Shown here: positions 1-11,449 of the stretch, in pieces
Position numbering within the stretch: position 1 is the stretch's first letter
Layout of the letters: each line of letters begins with the position of its first letter
Program-made: the position numbers and the translations under genes
Notes under the pieces: model-generated
Told to the model about the DNA's origin: nothing
What the model saw: the letters and a program-made list of their open reading frames with translations, nothing else
Databases searched by the model: none
Source: Spinellus fusiger
Taxonomy: Eukaryota > Mucoromycota > Mucoromycetes > Mucorales > Phycomycetaceae
Reading direction: 5' to 3'
Length of the DNA: 64,000 nt
NCBI GenBank assembly: GCA_025094145.1
Contig: JALLLS010000028.1
Coordinates: 62,001-126,000, forward strand

Positions 1-206
1 GCCTTTACAGATACATTTTCATCCCAGTCATTGGTGGCTGTGGCTAGGAAGTATTTCAGTTCATCTATCTGTGCTAAACGCTGAGGAGTGTCTTTTGCAG
101 AAGGTGGAGGTAAAGAGTGTAGAAGAGCTGACGTGTCCACTATGTTTGAATCCTGTCTGCTATTTGGCTTTGGGATAGTTTCGGGATTTGAATTGATAGC
201 TGCCAT
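1..206 (-). CDS. Ste12-like transcription factor, N-terminal fragment (runs off left edge)
   Basis: An ATG at 206 on the minus strand opens a frame that stays open to the window edge, giving 68 residues. After a Ser/Pro/Asn-rich leader the protein reads IDELKYFLATATNDWDEN. This matches the opening of the STE domain of Ste12/SteA homeodomain-like factors, whose family form is I-NLKFFLATA--NW-EN. In fungi these factors act in the nucleus downstream of the mating and filamentation MAP kinase cascade. The DNA-binding core and any C-terminal zinc fingers lie outside the window. The upstream DNA (207-700) is A/G-rich, as expected of a long 5' region. The family call is inferred from this one conserved stretch. 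Confidence 0.72.
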   Translation of the reverse strand, partial: MAAINSNPETIPKPNSRQDSNIVDTSALLHSLPPPSAKDTPQRLAQIDELKYFLATATNDWDENVSVK

Positions 207-1983
207 GTTAAGTAGTGAAAAGGTGAGAAGCGATCAATGGTGCACACACATATAAAAAGAACAAGAAAGATCCACACTAAAAATAGAATATAACTGGGGA
301 TAAGGTGCTGTAGATAAGGTGCACACAAAGTTCAATGTGTGTAATCAATAAAACAAGTGCTTCTTCTATTGTGGATTGCTGTCGGTGTTTGATTCCTCAA
401 TGGTAAGTGCACAAGTAATCGATACTTTATAATATGAGAAAGAGAAAGCACAAATCGGAGAGATAAAAAATGAAAGCTTTGAAAAGAAAGAAGAAGGAAA
501 AGGGATCAAAGTCAAAAAAGAATGGTTAAAAGAGTGTGTCTTATTTGACTGATGATAAAAATAACAAAATGGGGGGCAACTCTAATGGCCACAATAAGAG
601 AAATAGATGGATGTGTAGTGAAAAGTATAAAAAAGGGTGAGAAGGAGAAGGAAGAAGGGGAACACAGGAAGTTCAGTTGGATTTGCCAAAGTAGATCTCA
701 AATAAATAAATAAAAATAAGGGGTTCTATGTGTGTGTGTGTGTTGATGTATCCACAAGTTATGGCTAATCTTTAACTAACAGTATGACCAAGTGATGACC
801 AAGTGAAAGATATACCCACAAGTTAAGGATATACCCACAAGTTAAGGATGTACCCACAAGTTAAAGATGTACCCACAAGTTAAGGATATACCCACAAGCT
901 ACTGATGCACATGCAAACGTGTGTAGTGAGAAAAGAAGAAGTTTTAAAGGATAAATATCCATAAAATCCAGGCTTATAGTTCATCTCAAATTGCCATTGC
1001 CTTGTTGTAATGATGACTGAGATGCACTGTGTTCTGCTTATTAAGGAAATAGGCATCCTTAATTCTATGGTATTTTATTATATATTTTATTTTAAAAAGA
1101 AACAATGTGTAAAGTAACATCTGTTTTCTTAGTACAAATATGATGAGAGGGACACACTCACAAGGGAGGGAGGGAGAGGAGAATTGCCTTAAGGATAATC
1201 CATATTACACTTTTAGAAGGTGTTATACAACTTGTGCCTCTACACAATCTATAAGACACATATAGAATAGCATGCAGGGTGTTTTTTATTCTCTCCACCT
1301 CCTCTCCCCACACCCCCTATGAAATCTGTCATCACCTTTTTCAGACTGTTTTGGAGGTTGGTTTGTACACTCTGTTGTTGTTATTTTGGCTGGCAGGTAG
1401 ATATCACACCTTGAATCAAGAAAGACAGGTTTTCTAGGGTGTAAATATATCTGAACATAGATAGATTATTATTGTGATTATATCTTGTATATCTTATATA
1501 TCTATCTTATATCTTATATATTTATATCTTATATATTTTATACAAGCCTGTCTGCCTAATCTGTTCATTGCATCATTGACTCATTTACCAGTTCTATACT
1601 CTGCTGATTTTGATACATGTACATGCATTTAAATGGCTGCCTACATGGCCACCTATACGGACAAACACATTTATAAACACATTCAGACACAGGCATGGAT
1701 GGATAAATAGGCAAGTAAGCAGGTAAGTCAATAGATTAACAAATTAACAAATTACTAGGTAAATAGACAACAGAGAAAACTCACTCCATCCATAATAGAC
1801 TCAGATCTCATCCACCCTATACTTACGTTGCTTCACAAGTGAATTGATTCACTCCAAGAACCCAAACTATGGGTAGACTGGCAAGAAGACACCCTACCAA
1901 TAAATTAATATTTCAAAGTGCGTCTACCATAAGACTGTGCAGCCCATATTATAAGGCTAATTTCATCTTTTCTTTCATTCTCA
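207..1983. other. Intergenic region between divergent Ste12-like and F-box genes
   Basis: About 1.8 kb with no supported gene. It should hold the promoters of both divergent neighbours. It contains a 19-bp tandem repeat (809-903) and an A/T-rich stretch of reiterated ATCTTATAT near 1483-1545. Confidence 0.6.
809..903. repeat. 19-bp tandem repeat, five units
   Basis: Five consecutive 19-bp units of the form GATATACCCACAAGTTAAG occur with one to three mismatches each. A partial, more diverged copy (TATCCACAAGTTATGG) lies upstream near 750-766. The array is in the promoter interval between the Ste12-like and F-box genes. Confidence 0.85.
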
Positions 1984-3031
1984 ATGGACACGATGACAAA
2001 TACACCATTACTAGAGATGCCCCTGGAGATTCTAGAAGATATTGTTGAATACCTCGACATTTGTTCTCATATGAGCCTTATGGACACATGTAAACAACTT
2101 CGCTACCAGTTCCTTGCTTCTACTTGTATGTGGAGAAGAGTTGTGTTTAATTTCGAATATGCCGATCTTTCGACTATTTATGCTACTCTTCGCCGCTTTC
2201 GTGACTCCAACAGACTAAGGGTCCTCGTACAAGAAGTAATCCTATTTCATAGCTCTCAATAGAGTGGATAAGTCTATCACTGTGTCCATAGTTATATGGA
2301 ACAGCAGATTAACAGAAGAAATGTCACTATTTTCTCTTATGATTTAGGTTGTTATGGATGGTACAGACGATTCCATGTTTTCTCCTCTTATTATGCTTGT
2401 CAAGTTCCCTTCTTTACGTCGTTTGAGTGCAAAATACCGTCGTTTCAATACTAGACTTGAAGCAGACACTAAAGTACTCCAAGAGATGTTGAGACAGGGA
2501 ACCCTTCAACCAGGAACCTTTGAATTGGAGAGTATTGAAATCTATCATCCTTATATGACCCATGAGCCCCAGCTAGAAGTATTTCAAAAGACTCTTCAGA
2601 GATTGTCCCGCCATTCCTGGGTGGATGTTGACATTCGGAAGTGCGGAGACTTACCCGAGGAAGACAGTGTGGATGTTGATGGAACAGTGGCCTTACAGCG
2701 ACTCCTTATCTCATCCCCAGATACAGCAGCACCAGCAGCTAATTTACAGAACCAGGACCATCAAGGTAATAGTGATATAAGTATAAGCTCAGCTCCCGTC
2801 TGTCAACGTATTATCTCTACGACAGCACGATGTTGGGCGTGTCGCACCCCCTTCAAGCAATGTTGGATGTGTGTCCCCATATGTTCTGGGTGTCATTCAA
2901 GGCGGTTACCTCCTTTGGTAAACATTCAACGAGCACGCCGTCACCAGATGAGTCACACACCACACCAAAAGACAACTGCCGTACGTCAAGAGGTTGACCT
3001 TATGGAGGAAGAGTTCAGCGTATTTGAATAG
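1984..3031 (+). CDS. F-box protein with C-terminal Cys-rich motif
   Basis: Two exons, 1984-2235 and 2348-3031, are joined in phase 0 across a 112-nt GT-AG intron (donor GTAATC, acceptor TTTAG), giving 311 residues. Residues about 8-45 form an F-box (LLEMPLEILEDIVEYL, then a Cys/Leu pattern and W-R). F-box proteins bind Skp1 and bring substrates to SCF ubiquitin ligases. The middle is a divergent helical region with no clear LRR, WD or kelch signature, so the substrate is unknown. Near the C-terminus (about residues 230-265) four CxxC-type Cys pairs (CWAC, CWMC, CSGC and single Cys) look like a small metal-binding site; this is seen in the sequence but its role is inferred. The start is the first ATG of the open frame and sits directly before the F-box. 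Confidence 0.82.
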
Positions 3032-3804
3032 ACATCCTAGAATATCTTTACTGGGGATTCCACAACCACCTTGATGGGTTGATTTATATTTATTTATTAT
3101 AACTACGACTTTTTATTACCGTTTTATTACCTTTTCATCTAGAGAAACCTATAGGTAACCTACCTCCCCTTCTATAAAGACAGGAGAGAAAGACTAAAAT
3201 ATGCATTGGACTTCCGCAAAGGATATAATATGTATCTCCTTTATTAGGGTATCTTGACAAGTTTTCTTCGCATGGACATTGAACTGTAGCAAAGTGAAAG
3301 TTAAGAAAGGAGAAGGTTAGAATGGTGCACATACAAGCAGCAAGAAACAACAGCATACGATGGATTTAGAAATTTTTTTTTAAAAAAAAGGAGAGGGTAT
3401 TATTGTTATTACTATTACTATTACTATTACTATGTTTCTTATCTTTATAAGAAAAGTAGCCGCTACCAACCAATATCATGACTTTAAAGTAGAAAGTAGA
3501 TCAGTAAAGCTACAGGTCTTCTTATACACATTGAAAATAATAGAAACACACATTCTACTCTTTATTATATAGATGAAAAAGAGAAAGAAAGAGATACACC
3601 TCACCCAATAATACTCTTTATGTAGTCTACTCTCTATGTATCTATAGCATAGCCTCCCTACCAATACCACTAAGTAACTATCACAGATAGGCAATACACG
3701 TACTATTCATTCTGTACCTTTATGCTATAGCACAGTGATCCTCAAAACATGGATTTATTGAATACTTTACAGTGAAATAACATTGGTTTTGTTTTTACTC
3801 GTAT
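3032..3804. other. Intergenic, convergent 3' ends
   Basis: A 770-bp A/T-rich interval between the stops of the F-box and ATP synthase subunit j genes. It contains a short ACT/ATT trinucleotide run (about 3402-3433). The short open frames here resemble no family and lack codon bias. Confidence 0.5.
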
Positions 3805-4213
3805 TTAATGAGCGTTCTTTCCAGCAGCAACTATTCATAATAACAATAACAATCAGTATATAGTCTCAACACTCAAACAACATCCCAAGCAATAAAAACA
3901 CCTTGACATACACACACTTATTATCATTATTTCTACTTACCAGCAGCAGGGTTTCTGGGGTCATTTCTATATTCTTCAGCTATTATACCAGTGAGTATAA
4001 ATACAGTTGTCTTTGATACATTCTTGTTTCTTCCATACAACAGAAATAGAAAGAAAGAAAATAACAGACTCGTTTACTCTAGAGTCAGGTCTACTTACAG
4101 TCAATCATAGCACTCTGCATCTTAGCAACCAAGTAAAAGACAACGGCACCACCAACAATGAAGGGACCAGCAGGACGGAGGACAGGAGTGGACCACTTGC
4201 GTAAACCGAACAT
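3805..4213 (-). CDS. ATP18: ATP synthase subunit j (Atp18-like), three exons
   Basis: The gene reads 4213-4099, 3979-3941, 3830-3805 on the minus strand and encodes 59 residues. Both introns are GT-AG with strong GTAAGT donors and phases that match (115, 39 and 26 nt). The protein starts MFGLRKWSTPVLRPAGPF, followed by a membrane segment (IVGGAVVFYLVAKMQSAM) and a tail with EEYRNDPRNP. This is the layout of fungal Atp18, a small single-pass subunit of the mitochondrial F1Fo-ATP synthase membrane sector (family features: TP-L---PF at the N-terminus and a NDPRNP-type tail). Its exons are too short to be noticed as open frames. The first ATG is chosen because the protein starts directly with the conserved region. 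Confidence in the family is high; the last exon is the least certain. Confidence 0.87.
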
Positions 4214-4362
4214 ATTGTTTTTTTTTGTAGCTTAAAAAAAAGAAGTACAAAGAGGAGAGAAAAAAAAAGGAAACGTAGGCACTAAAATTTGCAGTGAATT
4301 GTTGAAGCAGGGGCCAATCAATGGTATCACGTCATCATTTGGTACTGTCATCAAATTTCATA

Positions 4363-7117
4363 CACACCAGGAGATCTTTAGGATATAAAAGGAAATAGTC
4401 AAACTACAATTGTTAAAGAAATGACAAGTCGATTTGAGGAGCAAAAATAAATTAAGATGTATTCATGTTAGTTTTTAAACAGATAAAGATTATTATGTAG
4501 ATTTACCTGTAAATATCTAAATTCTGGAGGAAACCACTTTCGATGTGGCGATATAATAAAATATGAATATGAATAAGAATATCTATTCTTTTCTACAGAA
4601 TGGAGCTGGTCGATGGAGACCCTTTAAACACTCTTCTGAAATTGTATAGATATTCTTTGATGCATTCACATCTCTGTTCCAAACAATTCCACAACTTTGG
4701 CAAGCATGGATACTGTTGAAATTCACTAATACCTCAGTGAGATTATTTGTGTTATAAGTGTGGCAGATCTTGAGAACAAAAATAAAACAAAGTAACTGTT
4801 AGAAGAGCCTTTCATATTGGGTGAGAGGTCAATCATGTTTACTCTCGATGTTCGAAATTTATCAACATCAACCACAAAAAGATCTCCATCTTTTTGTCTC
4901 TTTTTTCAATGATTGATATAACACTCTTGTCAAACCAACACAATGACCTTTAAACTTGGCAGCATCTTTTACCTTTACTCCTGTGCCATAAGCAACAACT
5001 GGCAGTTTGGCAGGATCATACTCCAATCCTTTTAGGTGCCAATACCCCTTTTCAATAATAAAATAATAGTAAAAATAATGAGTTCGAGATGCATTAATAT
5101 ACTCTCTATGTGTGTGTCGTATTACCCTTGCACTGGCACCTTCTTCTTGCCTTTGCCTTTGTAATGGACTCACTGGGCTTATTATAGTAAAAGAACATAC
5201 AATAGAAACTGACTAACACGTCAGACATAACAGACATACACAAACACTCACCAGATCACAACTGTTGGTTTATATGCCAGACAAAGGCAAACAAGTTAAA
5301 GAGGGTAGAAGTTATGAAGAGCAATAGACAGTGTAATTAGCAGGTATTTATATCCGAACAGAAGAGAGCAAAACGAATTTTCACAAGTCATTTGCTTAAT
5401 CAGAACTACTAAAGTAATGCAGACTACAACAACATTCTAGAAAGAAAAAGAATTGCTTAAAGAACAGTTGCCTAGTTACCCGTTGTATTCAAATCGTGTG
5501 TTCTGTTCCTGTTCATATACCCTCTTTGATTTCCCTAGACCAGTCTTTGTATCCAATACTCTATTTTGTAGTCCCTGCTAGAGACCAAATATCTATACAT
5601 TTATCTCTCTAGTGGTCCTGTTGATAACCACAGTGCCCTTTATTGCAAAATAAAAGATATATTTTACAAAGTTACATAGTATAGATTTTGGGTCTAGTTA
5701 TATGCATATCTTTTTAAGCTATAAGGATCAAAGCTATACGATAATAACATCTCAGTGAATTCAGAGATGGATTTCTTTTTCTTGTCCTATGTATGTTTCA
5801 GGGAAGAGAGAAACCTTATTTACAACAAAATCACTTTCTGGAATTCTGTGGCCTTGAAATAAATGACCAAGATTATACACACTATAGGACAGGACAGTTA
5901 CCCTTCCCAGTCTGCCTGAATGTTCTATGAAATCGATAGCTATTGCTTGAGAATAGCAAATTAGACAAATTCATAGTCAAAGAAGAAATAGAAAACTAAT
6001 ATAAAAGTTTAGTTGTCTATATCTTTAATAAAATAGACTTTGATCCAAACAGCTTCCTAGAGTATAAACAAGATAATCTTTAGGGACTTGAGTAGCTGAC
6101 TGTTTCTTATTCTCGACTTGTTTTCTTTGGTTGGCTAATGTGTTTGAAAAGAACATTTTCACTGTCTGTCTGTTTTAGCATTGACTATTGACTGTCCAAT
6201 TAAACACTATAAAGTTGGATAAAAGGAAGAAATAAACCTGACATTGCAACTCAATCACTGAATTTATTGTTTAACATGTGCTATCCTTAAGCCCAAAGTA
6301 TAACAATCAAGTACTCGTCAAGATGAGCATAACTGAGCAAGGTAATGTGCCATTATTAACAAAGAGAAACAATAGAAGGAGGTGATAGACAGCACCAAAG
6401 ACTGTTCTACTGATAAAAAGGGTAAGCAGTGTCTTCATCTGGGCTTGAGTTCATTGTATTCCACAAGACACTCAATGTATTGCTATTAGGCAAGTAAAGA
6501 CTCCTTTCAAGTCAGTCCCAAGTAGTCTTCTATACTGTCTAGGGTGTCTAGGGTATACTCCTGAGCATAGTTATCTATCTCCCAAGGATAAATCACAAGG
6601 CTTTTAGGGTATAGATTCTATTGCTATGAGGGAATGCACTTGGGCAGTAGCTATAGCTATACTATAGTATTAGCTATACTATTACAATAAACAATTTTAT
6701 TCATAAACAATATATTTTACTGATATGTCGTCTTTGATCTTAGGTATCAAAGAAAATACGGACAGTCAAACTTTTAGTAGAACTCTGGTCTTTATTCATT
6801 CAATTCAATACTTCTTTTATACTATATTTTATATGCCAATACTTCCAACTATGATATTATTGAAATGTAATGGAATGTGTCTCTTCATTTCTTTCTTCTT
6901 TTAGCTGGCTTTTCCACTAGAGATGCCGCTATCCATAAAAGGAAAGTAATATCACGACAGATAATACAATTTGATATTGAGATATTCCACAAAAAGAAAT
7001 AATTTGGATACGCAAACCTTTTGATTTTAAATACAGCTCCATAAAAGGGCAAAATATTTTTAGACATAAAAGGAAGGAGATATCATCGCTTAAAGGCCAG
7101 AATAATCTCCTGGTGTG
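4363..7117 (-). mobile_element. Element A: 2.76-kb TIR element with Fanzor/TnpB-like remnant
   Basis: The left end reads CACACCAGGAGAT and the right end is its 13-bp reverse complement, each flanked by TA (4361-4362 and 7118-7119), as for Tc1/mariner insertions. The next 20-30 bp resemble the ends of copies B and C: a TTTAGGATATAAAAGGA side and a GGCCTTTAAGCG side. The nuclease remnant is at 4583-5173. The remaining 1.9 kb toward the right end matches element C in large blocks (for example 6290-6770 against 39360-39770 inverted) but shows no long open frame. Likely a complete-length but inactive copy. Confidence 0.8.
4583..5173 (-). pseudogene. Fanzor (eukaryotic TnpB-like) nuclease, C-terminal part, degenerate (copy A)
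   Basis: A 101-codon open stretch (5173-4868, no ATG at its start, so probably an exon) contains VVAYGTG, then KFKGHCVG and a Leu/Tyr helix, as in the RuvC region of TnpB/Fanzor proteins. A frame change at the poly-T near 4885 is needed to reach VVDVDKFRTS, the family's V-DEFRTS block. After a probable intron an intact last exon reads ICHTYNTNN...CQSCGIVWNRDVNASKN and stops at 4583. CxxC followed by WNRDVNA is the hallmark zinc ribbon plus last RuvC aspartate of these RNA-guided nucleases. The expected Glu of DEFRTS is Lys here and the first CxxC is missing. Copy A reads RWRSFCG where copies B and C read RSPSFCG. Family assignment is firm; activity is very unlikely. Confidence 0.78.
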
Positions 7118-7275
7118 TATCTTATCTTTACAGCCAATTCTATACTTTTTAATTGCAAAGTCAATAACCATTACTAAAACAGGCAGGTAGAGTTTGAAAT
7201 GGCCCATTTAGACAGCGAAAAGGCATTTTAAAACACATTAGCTAATCATAAGAATATTGCGATTTTATTCTCAGG

Positions 7276-7311
7276 ATATTTCCTTATATATCCCAAAAAT
7301 CTTTGGGTGTG
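7276..7311. repeat. Detached terminal repeat of the same element family
   Basis: TTTCCTTATATATCCCAAAA then ATCTTTGGGTGTG, followed by TA at 7312-7313. It matches the right end of element C (41416-41447) with a handful of substitutions. It lies 194 bp beyond the right end of element A, so it is not A's own terminus. It could be what remains of an older element into which A inserted, or a deletion product. Confidence 0.65.
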
Positions 7312-8106
7312 TAGCCACCTCTTCTATGCCAATGAAAATAATAATAAGAGGCAAGGAATATACTATAATTCAAACAGCAGTGATAATGACAGCAATGAAT
7401 AGATTTAGTGTTGTCTCAGTGTTTATCCAAATATAATAAAAGACAAACAAATAAAGAAGTATTATATTTAGATTTAGATTTATCACTATTTTTATGTAAG
7501 AGATAAAGACAAGATATTATATATGCCATGAATTTATTATGGCTATTATGTAGCTTACTCTACTACTTAATGTTTAATTTGCAATGAAAATCCTTTCCAT
7601 CTTCATTGATAAATACTTTAATGCTACAATATCTTCTGCAGGTGATGTGTATAAATTAAGCAATAGAGAAAGGGAAATGAACACTGCTAAAGAGATAAAG
7701 GTCTCTATTTAGTATTATTTGTTTTATATATAAAGAAAAGACAACTGTCTCAATGTAAACATATCATTATACCAAGGTAGTATGGTCCTTTACTTGTAAA
7801 ATAATGGTAATAATAATAAAAGAATTTCCTACTGATTCAAGTTTTATTCTTAATTATTATTGAAATTATGTATGAAAATAAGACTAAAAATAAGGACAAT
7901 TCTTTACTACACCATACATAGTCTCTTATAACTTAAATGATTGACAAGTTCGATGGAAGAAGAAATAATAACACACACAAGGAGAATCCCATATAAAACA
8001 TCAAATAGAATTCTCTTATTCAATAACACTTTGAGAGAAACCCTATCATATACAAGAGTAACAAAAGTAACAGGAATAAAAGGGTTGTTTGGAATGGATG
8101 TGTTTA
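7312..8106. other. Intergenic, no gene seen
   Basis: An A/T-rich interval downstream of the CP2 gene's stop. It contains short ATT/AAT runs. No conserved reading frame is visible on either strand. Confidence 0.5.
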
Positions 8107-11100
8107 TTAAAATTGAAGTACAATTCTTACAGTACCATCAGCTTTAATTTCCCATTCAATAGTAACAATGGAGTTCTCTAGAATGTGCTGATTTATGACA
8201 GCATCTTCCACTAGCACCAAGATGGTATCTATTTTACAATTGTCTAATGAGTCTGATGATAGACCGGTGCCTGTTGATGATGCTGTGCGTCTCCATAAAA
8301 CATCCGAGACTTGATTTGGGTGAAGAGAAAAAAGGGTAGAAAGCCTAAGCACTAACTCTTGAACAGTAAGTTCTTCGAGGTATACCCTATGAAGGTTGTC
8401 ACATCGTGATGAGATAGAGGCTTTATCTATAGAGGGCGAAGTGCTTTGACTATGACAGGACATTGTAGCATTAACATAGAAGGAAAGGGCTAATACCAAT
8501 AGGTAGAGTAAGTAAGTATCATTTTCATTGTTTCCTTTAGAAAGAAAATGAGGCTTACCAGGGGTTTTTCTACGTTTTACTGGCTCAAGACAAGTATCGT
8601 CTACTGAGGGTAAATTTACATGAGAAAGTAGGGCATGCGATCACTTGTATCATTCTCTCCAAATGTGGGAGTGTAAGAGCGTTTTGTTCCATTAAAATAA
8701 GTCTGACTTGTTGAATCAGGACTGTTTTGCAGGAAAGAGGTTGATTTCTGAAAAGAATATGGGAGTCTTGAAATATGAGCAGGAGTGCCTCCATAAGAAA
8801 AGGAAGAATGCAGGGTTGAGTCAGTCTTTGTAGGTATAGAAAAGGCACTCCAGTAGGGTATCAAAGGGTTGGAGGTATATGATGTCTTTACATCAAACGG
8901 AGTAGAGAAAGGCGGTAAAGGCAACGTAGAAGAATGTGAGGAATGTGAGGAGTGAGATGAGTAGGAGGACTGAGATGGTTTGCTAATGAGAGCTGAAGGA
9001 GCAGTCATTATTCGATGGTGATGTTTAACATAGGGTTGAGACTTGAGTATCTCCGTTTGTTCACTATCGGTGGCATGATAGAATGTATCCAGACTAGGCG
9101 CTATGGGTACCTCATTAAGAATGCTCACAGGCACTGGTCGATTGTACATAAGCCATATAGGGTTGTCTTGACGATTGACTTGATAATTTATAAGCATGAA
9201 TTAGTCTTTGTCTTTTCATTTTCAATGCTTACACAATATCTTGTCAAATTGCTTTCTGATCTGTTTAGCATCATCTTTATTCTTTCTTTCAGCACCCTAT
9301 AACAACAGGTTATTTTTAGTTGATCCCAAGAAAAAGAGATGCACCTAAAAAAGGGTGTCTAATGTAAACAATAGACTTACCTTGTCTCTAAATAATTTGA
9401 CTTTGCAAAAGCAGCGCTCCAAATAGCTGTATAAGGACACCTGGTTTGTTTCTTGCTTTACTTCGGAGTTGAGAGGGGTCAAGGTGCCGGCCCATTGCGG
9501 AATCAAAGCATTGTCTAAATCAGTGCTAGAATATACCGTTTGGCTTTCCACATAGACCCTCAATGGAATTCCTTTGACACCCTTAATACGCGAAAAATCT
9601 GTAGAAAGGCAATTGAATCGGGTGGCTATCTTGGCTCCTTCAGATCCTTTCCAGTCAAAAGTGATGCGATCAAAATTTGGATATCTGATATTTTGAATGC
9701 CACTCGACTGCTTCTCATCTGTTGGATAAAAGGGTTATTCTCGGATGAGATTGAATGTCAAATAAAGATTTTAAAGTTACCTATATCGACGGCTCTTACT
9801 GTATCCGAGTCTTTTTGTTGGCCCATCCAGAACTTCCAATAATTAAGAGCCACTTTACGATGAGAGGGGTCGTGAAACATGATAACTAATGTACTAGTAA
9901 TGACGCCATCATGTTTTTGCCTGTCAGATAATTGAAGGGTATACACTTGTCCACGATTAAGATAGGTGACCGGTGCTTCTTCTGTCTTTTGAGTAACAGC
10001 AGTATTGGCTTAAGTAAAGTAGTTATTGGAAAGCATGCTATTAGCCTACATTTACACAAAAATAGTCTAAGCCCATAAAGGCGACCTACCTTGAAGTGCC
10101 ATCTTGAACCGTAAGTGCCTAGATTAAAAGTCAAAGAGATAATAATAATAAAACATCAGCACGTGTAAAAGAGTAAAGGCTATTCTATAGTTATGAAAAA
10201 TATACATTGTCTAAGCTACTAAAAATATAATGAGATAGAAATAATGATGAAATATATTCACACTTGGGCCCATTGAATACTCCTTTTTTTTCTTTTTTTC
10301 TTCTTCTTCTCTCTCTCTCTCTTGGCTCTTTTGTAATCATACACATTTTCCATTCTTTGCCACTTTCATGCCATGTCCATGTACTACTATTTCACTCTAA
10401 TAATACAAAAAGATTTGCCACAACCTATACTATTTCGGAAGATCAATCCTAAATGGAGGATCCATGCTTTCTTTTTTTGTTCTCCCTTTTCTCCTACTCC
10501 TTTTTTTTAACTTTTTTTTCTTTAGTGATTTTCTCCGATATTTTCTGTCTTGTGTTTTCCATACACACACACTATATAATAGTATTAAATATGTTATCAT
10601 AGAATACAATATCCTTTAATAGAATACAATACAATATATTGTTTATATAATATATAGTGTGTGTATACTGCTTTAGAATACTGTTTTCTATGATAACATA
10701 TTTATACATACAACCATGTATTCAGATCCCATGTCAATGGGACCAAGTGATTTGAGAAGAAAAAGAAAGAGAAAAAGAAAAAAAAAGAAAAGAAAGAGAG
10801 AAACTTACATTTTTGGTAATTCTTCATCTCTACCATCTGGCATACTGTTTTGAAATGGATATAAAGAAGAGGATGGTGTTCCTGTATCGTTTTTCATGAA
10901 AAAAGTGCTGGTTGGGGACAAATACATAGAGGACAAATTGTGGCGAGAAAGAGAGTTATTTGCACTTTGGTGTCGAGGATGGTGTCGTATAGAATGCATA
11001 TTTGTAGGAAAGCCAGCCGAGGAAAGATCGGGAGATGTTGAGTGGGACCGCTTTCCATGTAAATACGAGGTAGAAGAGTTTTGACTGAATGGCATGGAGT

Positions 11101-11449
11101 GGGGTGGGTTAAAGGAATCGAAGAGAGGCATAGTTGAATGAATGGTGGGTGATAAGGTAAGAGAAGAGTTAGTGGATTGGATTGAAGAAACAGGTAAGTA
11201 GGATGTCTGAGGTTCTAAGAAAATCTCTTCAAACCCAATATCTATAAGTTCCGCCAATGTCTGATGATTTGAATACAAATGAGATGAAGAGCCAATACTG
11301 GAAACAGTGACTATTGGTGAGGCAATTGAATGAAGATTTTGTGCGTGTTTTAGATTGTCAGGACTAGATGGTACAGCAGGAGTTGGCGATACATGAGGTG
11401 AGATAGCAATATATGAAGAGAGTTCGGTAGATAAAGGTGTTGGTATCAT
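8107..11449 (-). CDS. CP2/Grainyhead-family transcription factor
   Basis: Seven exons on the minus strand: 11449-10809, 10118-10090, 10008-9781, 9718-9381, 9296-9233, 9178-8620, 8449-8107. All introns are GT-AG and the phases agree end to end, giving 733 residues. Residues 1-213 are Ser/Pro/Thr/His-rich. Residues about 214-433 are the CP2 DNA-binding domain: TYLNRGQVYTLQL, ALNYWKFW, FNCLSTDFSRIKGVKGIPLR, CFCKVKLFRDKGAERKNKDD and AKQIRKQFDKI, all highly diagnostic. A low-complexity Ser/His/Thr linker follows. Residues about 620-733 (YLEELTVQELVLRLSTLF ... ILENSIVTIEW) match the C-terminal oligomerisation region. In ascomycetes the family controls cell-wall and conidial separation genes. The start is uncertain: 11449 is the first ATG in frame, but acceptor-like sites at 11455 and 11543 allow an upstream exon (for example one with ATG near 11714). 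Confidence 0.92.
10562..10703. repeat. Interleaved inverted repeats inside CP2 intron 1
   Basis: Arm B, AAATATGTTATCATAGAA (about 10588-10605), has a perfect 18-bp inverse at about 10686-10703. A second pair, ACACACACTATATA (about 10564-10577) and TATATAGTGTGTGT (about 10651-10664), is interleaved with it in the order A-B-A'-B'. A direct repeat TAGAATACAAT occurs twice between them. The array lies in the 690-nt first intron of the CP2 gene. Confidence 0.7.

Noticed and set aside
809..903. CRISPR-like array
   Set aside because: Units are directly abutting with no spacers and the genome is eukaryotic; it is a simple tandem repeat.
6885..7207. Two overlapping minus-strand frames at the right end of element A
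   Set aside because: They cross the terminal repeat and element boundary and are not conserved in B or C.
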